Source of the DNA: Larix sibirica | Taxonomy: Eukaryota > Streptophyta > Pinopsida > Pinales > Pinaceae | Length of the DNA: 19,405 nucleotides | Reading direction: 5' to 3' | Assembly (NCBI GenBank): GCA_004151065.3 | Contig: NWUY0300029233.1 | Span: 1 to 19,405 of the forward strand | Part shown: positions 10,295 to 18,090 of the stretch, piece after piece | Numbering within the stretch: the stretch's first letter is position 1 | Layout: every line of letters begins with the position of its first letter | Position numbers and translations under genes: made by a program | The notes under the pieces: model-generated | Seen by the model: only the letters and a program-made list of their open reading frames with translations | Database searches by the model: none | Told to the model about the DNA's origin: nothing

Positions 10295-11010
10295 TGTTAA
10301 TTTTTGAACCCATATCAGATTACTGTTCTCGATAATTGCTTAATTATAAAAATAAATACATTGGTGTTCTTAACAAATTATGTAGCATAAAATAAATAGG
10401 AAATCACACATTTGACTCATGAATTTACCTTGGAAAACCCCAACTGGGGAAAAACCAGTAAATTGTGATTTTTTAATGATAAAATCTTGGGCTCTCGTCC
10501 TAGAAAAAATGGCCCAGTGAGGAAAATACAAATCAGTAAATACCAAGCCCCACAAACCTCATGATTAGTCCTTAGATCTTGCTGGTTAGCTGCTATCTCT
10601 CTTACTGCCCCTTTGCACCTTTCCTCTGACACTACCCTTGCACTTGCACACTTGGTTGAAAGTTCTTCTCCAACCACTCAATGAGATTTCACTCACTCTG
10701 TGTGACTGTTGTGTGTCTCTTCCTACATCTCAACGACTAAAACACTAGTCGTAGATCTCCAAAGTGATTGATGGCTGATATTAGATCTGAAGCCTTACTT
10801 AGATCAACGACTGTGACTTAATCTTAAGTTCACTTTTAGTCATTAGCCAACATTAAGTTAATTAATGTGTTTTTCCAAAGTTTTAGGAAAGAGATGTAAA
10901 AGTCACTTACTCTCTCAAGCAAGTACCTGGAGAGGTAATATGGATGGCTCCTGCATGCCTAACACCTGGCCTATATGCAGAAGTACCTGTCTGAGTTACA
11001 ATCATCAACA
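10295..11010 (-). mobile_element. LTR (716 bp), copia-like
   Basis: Read on the minus strand it begins TGTTGATGATTGTAACTC and ends GGGTTCAAAAATTAACA, giving TG...CA ends and matching TGTTRA termini. Near its end it has the ggtttttccccagttgggg...ttccaaggtaaa block, which I recall from plant copia LTRs. The first roughly 93 bases are repeated at 14347-14437. The five bases before it (gttag, 10290-10294) nearly match the five after the second copy (attag, 14438-14442), as expected of a target duplication. No primer-binding site lies beyond its end, which fits a 3' LTR. Confidence 0.7.
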
Positions 11011-11830
11011 TGTTTTTAGAATTAGATACACCTACAATTGAAGTAGGATGATTTCCAAGAAGAGCTTGGACCTATTCCAAGGGTTTTAATTTTTTTCCAA
11101 AGAGCTAAAAAGGTACCTTGACCATCCCTTAAAACTTCACATCCATTTGAACTTTCCTGAGATGCATTCAATTCTTTCATCCACAAATTAAAGTTGTTTG
11201 AAGCGATCGTGAACTTATTGATTGTTTGTTTCCTTATTGGCAAAGACCTACTTTTCGAGCTTCTAGTAGCCTCCCTCAAAGTGATTGCATTCATGATCAT
11301 GAATACATGAATATACTTTAAGTGAATTGTCAAGTGTGTAGTTATCAAGTTATAGGCCAATCGAACATGTTTAAGTTTATGCCTTCAGGTAATCATTTTT
11401 CTGAATCCAAGTTTCAAATTCTAACATGTGGTTGTCCGCTCTTTTGTATTTGATCAGAATTCATCAAAAAGGGGTCCCTACTATGTTACTGATCATTCTG
11501 TACAATTTGCTCATTCCACATATCAAGGGGTCGAAAAGCGACCCTAACCCTAACCAGGATCTCTTTCATTGGTTCAAAACTTAAAGGACCAAGTATCTCA
11601 ATACAACCCATTATTCCTCGTAATAAACCAGGGTCCCCATCCAAAAAAACATCTCACTAGACTGTCCTCTATCTCACCCAAGAGATTACCATCAATTCCT
11701 CCTCTAACTTTTACCTCCAATTTTTTAACACAAGATTTAAATGTTTTAAACTGAGGCCACATATTCTTGAAATTCCATATCAAAGACCTCTTGAAATTCC
11801 AAATCAAAGACCTCTCATGCAGCTGCACGA
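11011..11830 (-). pseudogene. DUF4283-type ORF1/gag relic
   Basis: Minus-strand relic resembling the RNA-binding ORF1/gag-like protein of plant retroelements (DUF4283 followed by a zinc knuckle). In order: FKTFKSCVKKLEVKV; DGNLLGEIEDSLVRCFFGWG with GPWFITRNNGLY; a shifted segment with LDMWNEQIV; then LPEGINLNMFDWPIT, the equivalent of the strand before the knuckle in this family. The knuckle itself has lost its Cys residues. KQTINKFTIAS near 11250-11190 resembles the short basic segment that follows. Stops separate the pieces. It ends against the LTR at 11010. Assignment rests on remembered family pattern, not on a search. Confidence 0.55.
11766..11813. repeat. 24-bp tandem duplication, in frame
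   Basis: cttgaaattccatatcaaag plus acct (11766-11789) is followed at once by a copy differing by one base (11790-11813). On the minus strand it adds eight codons in frame, giving RSLIWNFK twice in the ORF1 relic. Confidence 0.95.
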
Positions 11831-12719
11831 CTTCTCCTTACACCTTCCCAATCTAGCTCCACATCAAGAAAATCCTCCAACAGTTCAACAAATTTGCCAA
11901 CAAAACCCAGCTCCCACAAGAAGGTTGCCATTAGGGAGATGAAAGGAACAAAAAGAAATAAAAAAACCCTAGAAAGAACAAATTGGCCCAGATGGGAGGG
12001 GGGCTCATGGCTGCATTTTCAGCTTAAGGAAACACAATTTGTTCTAATTTGAGCTTATGCAGGGACACAGACAATAGATAACATATGGGACTCCAAATAA
12101 TGCATCCAGAAACTGGAAAGTATAAAATCTGACAGACCTTTTCATGCTAAGACTGCAATAGCCACCAGTAATATGCTGCAAGCGTGCAACATATAATGCA
12201 GCTACCATTAAAATCCCACTCGTGTAGCTGAGGCAATGCCTCTTATACATCTTCCAAATCTAACTCCACACTCAAATATCCCCCAACCATTTAACAAATT
12301 TGCCACTAGTCTTCTGTCCTAAGAATTTTGGCCTCCTACCTTGAAGAGGAATCAAGGCCTTGAGCAAATCAAATTTGTCTATGGGAACAATCTGACAGAT
12401 AAAGTTCTAACTCCTGACATTTCGAACAACAGAGCCCGGCTTCACCAGCAAGGTTGCCATCGGGGAGATGAACAGAGAAATTCAAACCCTAGAAAGAAGA
12501 AACTGGCCCAGAAGAGAGGGGAACTCATGACTGGATTTTCAGCATTAAAAAAACACGGTTCATTCTAATTTGTGTTGATGAAGGAAGCCAGATAATAGAT
12601 AACAAATGTGGCTCTTAATTACAAGTACATGAAATGGAAAGTATATATTTGCAAGGTCTTTTCAAGCCAAGACTGCAATGTGTGCCAGTAATACGTCGCA
12701 ACACACAATTCAGCTACCA
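11818..12719 (-). repeat. Diverged tandem duplication of ORF1 leader
   Basis: Two direct units, about 11818-12207 and 12223-12719, share a series of blocks in the same order: aatctarctccaca, caacaaatttgcca, aaggttgccatyrgggagatga, aaccctagaaagaa, ttttcagc, gactgcaat and cagctacca. The second unit has about 120 extra bases (12307-12430) relative to the first. On the minus strand each unit carries an ATG in the same place (ATGGCAACCTT), opening 38 codons in the lower unit and soon stopped in the upper. The layout suggests a 5' leader plus ORF start, duplicated in tandem upstream of the ORF1 relic. Confidence 0.75.
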
Positions 12720-12902
12720 ATATTCTCTTTTCAGAATCTAAAACCATATATTAAGATGGCTCATAACTAGAAGTTACAAACAAGATTCGTAAAAAGCCCG
12801 ATAACTGGAGCAAGTAAAATAAAAAATATATGCATTGGGCTTAAATGGAAGAGAAATGATAACTCAAAAGAGAAGTATAATATTTGACTAATGTAAAACT
12901 AC
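12720..12902 (-). other. Intron-like sequence after TOL exon
   Basis: A/T-rich, non-coding. It begins with the splice donor GTAGTT at 12902-12897 on the minus strand. I find no following TOL exon (rest of the GAT domain) in this stretch or anywhere lower in the window. If the gene is active, the downstream intron exceeds 12 kb. Confidence 0.5.
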
Positions 12903-13181
12903 CTTGAGTGCATCTTGCTGAGGGGAGCTAGTCAAAATTGTAGAGAGAAGTTCAATACTGTTTCGAGCTACAGCAAACACCTCCTGCTTTTGCTCCTGTG
13001 ATAAGTTACTGCCTTGAGGAACAAACACATTTTGATACTCTTGCTGTTGATCAAGGATGGCGCCGGGATATCCAGATGGAATTCCAAATGGACGACTTGT
13101 AAGAGACAGTTCAGAAGTGAAAATAGGAGCGGCACTATCGTCGCCATGTCCAGGAAATCTTATCCCCCTTGATTTCAATTT
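12903..13181 (-). CDS. Exon of TOM1-like (TOL) protein, VHS-GAT linker
   Basis: One exon of 93 codons with no stop, phase 0 at both ends. The minus strand shows acceptor ...acattgcag before it and donor GTAGTT after it, both canonical. KLKSRGIRFPG followed by APIFT is the end of the VHS domain and start of the linker in plant TOM1-like proteins. LSQEQKQEVFAVARNSIELL and STILTSSPQQDALK (residues about 60-93) are the start of the GAT domain, which binds ubiquitin. TOL proteins act as ESCRT-0-like adaptors, sorting ubiquitinated membrane cargo into endosomes. The middle (residues 25-58) is a variable Gly/Pro/Gln linker. The VHS exon and remaining GAT exons are not in the window. It may belong to a gene with very long introns, or be a captured or partial copy; the intact frame and splice sites favour recent function. 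Confidence 0.82.
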
Positions 13182-13392
13182 CTGCAATGTACAACTATTT
13201 ATCGTGAGCAACAACATGAAAACAAAAGGCTGCCCTCTGCTATCTTTCAAACTTTACACAGAGATTTACCAATACTACAATCTTAATCTACCATATCCCT
13301 GTCACTTTGCTTGATTTTGAATGAACAAAACACCTGTGGAGGACTATTTACCAATAACAGCAACTATTACCATATAAAATGAAAGGCACTTT

Positions 13393-13435
<43 letters not shown>
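13393..13435. repeat. (TA)n(GA)n microsatellite
   Basis: Twelve TA units (13393-13416) run directly into nine and a half GA units (13417-13435). It lies about 210 bases upstream of the TOL exon on the minus strand, within intron-like sequence. Confidence 0.97.
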
Positions 13436-14345
13436 GCCATCACATATGGAAAAATAATGGATAAAATGTGCATTTAAAGATGCAGAAAATATAGAAGGTT
13501 TGTAAAAAGATTGTAGCATTTAGCATTCCAGACCACAAAGATTAAATATTTTACATAGTATCGGGTCTGGCAATTGTCTTAAGATTTCCAAAATAAAGCA
13601 AAAATTATACGCACTTTGTGATTGATGATATAGGCAAAAACTTAATAGTACAAACTAACTAAATATTCTCCATTTAAAGTTTCTACTTTATCACTGTTTA
13701 TCTGCAATCTGCATAATACTCTGCAAGTTGTTTGTTTAACTCCTTGCTGCATTAGCTTGCTGCTGGATTAACATTTTCCTCCAGAATCACTATCTTCTTC
13801 CCATTGCAAAGATAATTAATCATTATGAAAAAATTTCATCCATATCCATTCAAGATGTTATTGTGGTGTTCACAATGTAAAAATCAAAGACTATCATGGC
13901 AGTTATGTGAGATAGAGTAATACTAGTGTGTACATCTTATATAGATAGATAGTTAAATAGGTATAGAGATCTCACTCCATCAAATGAGAGTACATGGCAA
14001 AATATAGAGTGCATTAGGCTCACTGTGAAGCTGTGAGACACTATGTTCTGTTAAAGTCCCCTACAAAATGTTTTTACTCCTCTGCTCTGCCATCTCTCTA
14101 TTTCTCTTGGCAGTTGCTCTGCTACAGAACATGAAATCACTAAAATAGGAGATGAACCATTTTCCCTCTTTTCAACTAAGTTTTGAAACACTTTCTTGGT
14201 CCATAGGATTAGGGATTTTGATTCTCAAATATTCCCATTTTCCCATTTTCCCCTTTCTTGGTCCTATGTGATCTTCCATCGCATCCAGTAGTTCCACTGA
14301 TGAGATCTATGGTATTCCCATGGACACTTGGCAGAGACACTTTCA
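13436..14345. other. Intron-like stretch, no gene seen
   Basis: Low-complexity, A/T-rich sequence with no recognisable coding or transposon motif on either strand. I looked for a VHS-domain exon on the minus strand and did not see one. It contains minor simple repeats (atagatagatag near 13940, cccattttcccattttcccc near 14230). It ends at the ambiguous base at 14346. Confidence 0.45.
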
Positions 14346-14346
14346 N
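14346..14346. other. Ambiguous base (N)
   Basis: The only non-ACGT base in the window. It sits exactly where similarity to the LTR at 10295-11010 stops: everything from 14347 to 14437 matches, and nothing below 14346 does. It could be a sequencing ambiguity or a scaffold-join placeholder. Confidence 0.95.
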
Positions 14347-14437
14347 AGCAAGTACCTAGAGAGGAAATCTGGACAACTCCTGCATGCCTAACACTTGTCC
14401 TATGCAAAAGTACTTGCTCGAGCTATAATCATCAACA
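14347..14437 (-). mobile_element. LTR terminal fragment (91 bp)
   Basis: Matches 10918-11010 in direct orientation: agcaagtacctrgagagg, ctcctgcatgcctaacac, aagtac, and atcatcaaca at the end. On the minus strand it is the first 91 bases of the LTR (starting TGTTGATGATT). It is followed at once by the right half of the LINE 3' end, so it marks the outer edge of the element whose other LTR is at 10295-11010. Confidence 0.75.
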
Positions 14438-14600
14438 ATTAGGTTTTAAACTTTGGATCTTCTCAGCATAGTCTAGAACATGATTAGGGGTAGCATTTCG
14501 TGCTCCCACTTTGTGTTTTCTTATTGATGCACTTAGTAGTCCAATTGACTTATTTACAGTGATTTTGTCGGGCATTAATAAAATTATCTCATCGTATCTA
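14438..14600 (+). mobile_element. LINE 3' end, right half
   Basis: Picks up the LINE 3' end where 10294 left off: ttaggttttaaactttggat against ttaggttttggattcttctc at 1890. It then has gatgcacttagtagtcc, gattttgtcgggcattaata and aaattatctcatcgtatct, matching 1985-2080. It ends without poly(A) and is followed by a minus-strand LINE RT fragment. Confidence 0.65.
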
Positions 14601-15655
14601 CGATGGCTTTGAGGTTGAGAATATGGTCAACGGTTTGGTATTGTGGTTGAAAACCTGCTTGACCTTTGGCTCGAAGAAGTCCTTATCAAGTATCTATAAT
14701 AGTCTTTGATGGGGTGCTATCATATAGCTTGGAGAAATTGTGGCCCACCATAATATTTTGGTAGGTATTTGGATCAATACTGGACCTTGATTTGTGATTG
14801 GCTGGATAAAATGGTGGGATGGTGTGTGTGGGAGTCCTAAGCTAACCACATGGTTAAATAGATCAATGATATATTGGACCAATGGTTGAATGCCATGCTT
14901 GAGAAACTTTTCATTGAAAATCCTCCTCATTTGTTGCTTTATTGGTGTTCATCTCCCAAATCTCATGTGGCCCAAAGAAATAACACTGTTTGAAAACCCT
15001 CCTCATCTCTTGCTCTTTTGGCATTCATAACCCCTTGTAAGTTCCTCATCAAGTATCTTTGCTAGGCTCCCATGGAGTGCTGTAGCATATAGCAGGAGAA
15101 AGTGTGACTCACCATGATATATCGATAGTTATTCTTATCAACATTAGACCTCAATTTGTGGATTAGGTGAATAATATGGTGCAATCATGTGAATGGGAAT
15201 CATGAGCAAACCACATGGTTAAATAGATCAAAGATATATTGGACCAATGGACAAATGCCATGCTTGAGAAAACTCTGTTTGACAAAAGAACAAAAAACTT
15301 TTGAATAGTGGCTCTGGCGTTCTCTATGAAGGTTCTGAGGGTGAACATATGGTTAGTGGGCTATTACCGTGTTCAAAAGATTGCTTGGCCCTTGGCTTGA
15401 AGAAGTTCCTCATCAAGTTTCTTTGATAGTCTCTAATGGAGTGTAGTAGCATATAGCTTGGAGAAAATGTGACCCACCAGTTTGATAGTTATTCAAATCA
15501 ACACTAGATTTGTGGATAGGGTGGATAGTATGATGGGACCATGTGGATGGGAATCCTAAGCAAATGACATGGTTAGTGGATGAATGCCATGCTTGAGAAA
15601 CTCTACTTGAAAACCCCTCATTTATTGCTTTTCTAGTGTTCATGTCTCAAATCCC
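14600..15655 (-). pseudogene. LINE RT segment in three tandem copies
   Basis: Three diverged direct copies of the same early RT segment, at about 15655-15310, 15300-15030 and 14945-14600. Anchor blocks recur in all three: atgccatgcttgagaaa (14890, 15256, 15586), ttatcaa/catcaag with ctttgatagtct, and agcatatagc. On the minus strand the segment reads FLKHGIQPLVQYIIDLFNHV (copy 1) and GFPSTWSHHTIHPIHKS (copy 3), then a shifted piece ending FTLRTFIE. These equal 18690-19010 of the plus-strand LINE (TWSHHIIHPIHKSG; DHILTL). Endonuclease, motif A and later motifs are absent. Each copy is broken by stops and indels. The surrounding fragments belong to the same LINE family. Confidence 0.8.
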
Positions 15656-15954
15656 CTGTAAGATATTTGAGTCTTCGAACATGTGATAGGAAGATGGGGG
15701 TATAGTGACTAGGATAGGTAGCTATTCAGGGACATTGTATAGGGTGGTCATAAATTGCTTATACAAGGATATACCAAATATGAATATTAATATGTTGATA
15801 CCCTCATATTTGATATCATAGGAGTCACCATGGGATTACAATAAATCATTTAAAATCTATTCACATTCTCGATTGCATATTTACCTTGTTTGATGAACAC
15901 CTTAGTTGGACTTTGGTGAAACCTTTAGACCTAGCCAAAATAATGCATAAGGGA

Positions 15955-16500
15955 GATGCCCTTGATATCGAACTCATGTGCTAGCTCTATCTTGCACCAT
16001 GTTATGCGCTTCTCAAAACTACCTGTAAGTATAAGATCATCTACATACAAGACTAAAACAAGCAGATTAGATCTATAAAATAAATAACCAAGATTGGGTA
16101 AACCTAGTAAAATACTCATCGATCCTCTAGTGCCATGCATGTGGTGTTTGCTTTAGTTTGCAAAGAGCTTTCTTTGGTTTGTGTACATGGGTTCTTGCTC
16201 ATGCACCTCTAAAGCCTCTCAGCCTTAAGAGTGATGGCCTTGATATCGAACTTATGTGCTATCTCTATCTTGCACCATGCTATGAGCTTCTCAAAACTAC
16301 TTGTAAGTATAAGATCATCTACATTCAAGATAAACAATTAGATTAGATCTATGAAATAAATAACCAAGATTGGGTAAACCTAGTAAGTATTGATTGATCT
16401 GTGAGTACCATGCATGTGGTGCTTGCTTTAGTTTGCAATGAGATTTCTTTGTTCTCCATATATGGGTTCTTGCTCATGCACCTCTAAAGCCTCTCGGCCT
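15955..16500. repeat. Tandem duplication, period 278 bp
   Basis: 15955-16225 and 16233-16500 are direct copies sharing ttgatatcgaactyatgtg, ctatcttgcaccatg, gtaagtataagatcatctac, ataaccaagattgggtaaac and ggttcttgctcatgcacctc. They duplicate the YVDD part of the copia RT. They differ by perhaps 10-15% by eye, so the duplication is old or the copies have decayed since. Confidence 0.92.
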
Positions 16501-16874
16501 ATTGATGTATACTCCCTCCTTAATCACACCATTAAGAAACTTTTTCTTTACATCCATTTGATATAAATGCCAACCAAAAATTGATGCTAAAGACATAATG
16601 GACTTGATGGAATACTTGGCAATTGGAGCAAAGGTCTCCTCATTGTCAAGTCCCTCTCTCTAGGAAAATCCTCTCATTACAAATTTAACCTTTCACTTCT
16701 CTATGTTATTGTTGACATATGTTGCATGATTCACCTTGTACATCTGTTTGGAATCAATCATCGACTTCCTCACTGGTCACACAATCTCCCAAACATTGTT
16801 ATTCATGGATTTATACTCCACTATGGCATTTTGCTGTACATACTCACTTGCTACCTCTTCATCACACATTTGAA

Positions 16875-16953
16875 TTGGATTGGATATGACTCTACTCTCT
16901 TCATTGAAGTTGATGACATAACTTGGATTGGATATGACTCTACTCTCTTCATT
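16875..16953. repeat. 31-bp direct repeat, period 48 bp
   Basis: ttggattggatatgactcta plus ctctcttcatt occurs at 16875-16905 and again, identical, at 16923-16953. The 48-base period is a multiple of three, and on the minus strand it repeats NEESRVISNP in the copia hinge without shifting frame. Confidence 0.97.
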
Positions 16954-16989
16954 AGGTTCAGGTCTGTAGCGAATCGATTGTTTGCCCTC

Positions 16990-17216
16990 CTTGGCAAGAT
17001 CTTTTTGGATGAAGATCTCACTAGGTCATAGGTTACAGAGCTTAAACACTTGAGGGAGTTGGTTATGGTAGCTTGATAGGCAGGTAAATGGGCGATCACG
17101 AGGAACCTTAGGTCGGTCATTAGTGACTCCTTTCCTTCAGGGTGGGAAATCCGATCGGGGTTCTCTAAATGACGGAGATAGTGGGAGAGGTGACGAGGAG
17201 GAGGCATCTTAGTAGG
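16990..17216 (+). other. Junction and possible LINE 5' part
   Basis: Between the copia hinge and the first recognisable LINE endonuclease residues. A plus frame is open to a tag stop at 17029-17031, then broken. This may be the end of LINE ORF1 or the LINE leader, but I recognise no motif, and the exact boundary with copia is unclear (about 16955-16990). Confidence 0.25.
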
Positions 17217-18090
17217 TTGCTGGAACGACAGTGGTTCTCTCTGCTCATCGTCTGGTATATTCTATGATGCTGTTGGGTCGTTGGACATCTTCTTCGTCAT
17301 TGAGACCCACGCGAGCCTTGTTAGGGCACTCTTGGACATTGCTGGGTACCATTGGTTTTTCGCTTACATATAGGAGACTAGATGTTTAGGCAATGTTAGA
17401 GGCTTTGGGGGAGTTGCTTGTTTGGTTCGAGACCCCCTTCGAAGCAAAGTTTCCATGATATCTTTAAATGAGTAAGCTCGGTTCATGTATATTTGGATCA
17501 GAGCCTTGAATCATCTTCCTAGAGACATCTACATAGTAGTGTTATTTCCTTCCAACCTCATCTCCGTTCACCATCCTTAGTGATTCAGGTGGTGATCCCT
17601 ACTTGTATTTGTATGTTGATATTACTCAGTACTCAGGGATTGGGGAGGTCATCCTTGTGGGTGACTTCAATGCTCGCACCCGAGCTCTGCAGACCCCTCT
17701 ACATGATTGCTCAGAGGATGCATTTTGTACTTAGGAGATTCAGAGTCAGTGGGACTTCACAAATTGTCATATGATGTTTTGTACCCATTACAGCTTATGG
17801 TAGGCATCTCTTACAGCTTGGAGAATCTCACACACTACTAATCCTGAATGGTCTCACCTGCTTCCTAGCTTCTTGGTAATTCACATGCTTGCCGCATAGT
17901 GGGGGTGCTGGCATGGTGGACTATGTCTTAACCACTCTGGACCTACTCTCCTTTGTACGCCATTTATTGATAACTCCCATCCCCCTAGTAGACAATGCCC
18001 TTCTCTCGTTCTCCCTCCAAGTTGATCCTCCAACCCCCCTAACTCCTCCACCCTTAGGCCCACTCCGAACCACTATTCTTTTCAACTAGG
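17217..18090 (+). pseudogene. LINE ORF2 endonuclease domain relic
   Basis: Apurinic-endonuclease-like domain of a LINE ORF2, the part that nicks target DNA. CWNDSG at about 17219 corresponds to the domain's opening strand. IETHAS (Glu at 17302) is the metal-binding motif. GGVACLVRD near 17410 and PRDIYIVV near 17518 follow. LVGDFNAR (17654-17677) carries the catalytic Asp and Asn. GGAGMVDYVLTTLDLLSF (17901-17954) is intact. The final SDH motif reads VDN at 17988-17996, so the catalytic His is lost. Stops at, for example, 17578-17580, plus frameshifts near 17770, make it inactive. A short proline-rich linker (PPTPLTPPPLGP) closes the last open stretch. Confidence 0.88.

Larger units (their letters stand above)
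15660..16985 (-). pseudogene. Ty1/copia RT relic with duplicated YVDD region
   Basis: Minus-strand copia reverse transcriptase, fairly well preserved. From high to low coordinates: a hinge with an in-frame 16-codon repeat (NEESRVISNP twice); KSMNNNVWEIV; FVMRGFS, stop, REGLDNEETFAPIAKYS; catalytic LYQMDVKKKFLNG; INRPRGFRG; KLKQAPHAWYSQI; then the palm motif. The palm region is present twice: the upper copy reads NVDDLILTSSFEK (Tyr replaced), the lower copy LYVDDLILTGSFEK (intact), followed by LMHYFG. A short downstream part (VFIKQGKYAIENVNRF) follows before homology fades near 15690. RNase H is missing. Stops and frameshifts show it is dead. Confidence 0.87.

Noticed and set aside
11541-11554. 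Telomere-like ccctaaccctaacc
   Set aside because: Only two units, and the plant repeat is CCCTAAA. On the minus strand it falls in frame (VRVRV) within the ORF1 relic, just before LDMWNEQIV, so it is decayed coding sequence.
12341-12568. 75-codon plus-strand frame
   Set aside because: Lies antisense to the duplicated ORF1 leader. No recognisable motif, and the matching part of the other unit is not open.
13057-13314. 85-codon plus-strand frame over the TOL exon
   Set aside because: It is antisense to the recognised exon and continues into the intron. The minus-strand frame has domain matches and splice sites.
16875-16953. Direct repeat as a LINE target-site duplication
   Set aside because: Both copies lie on the same side of the plus-strand LINE and are in frame with the copia hinge, so it is an internal copia duplication.
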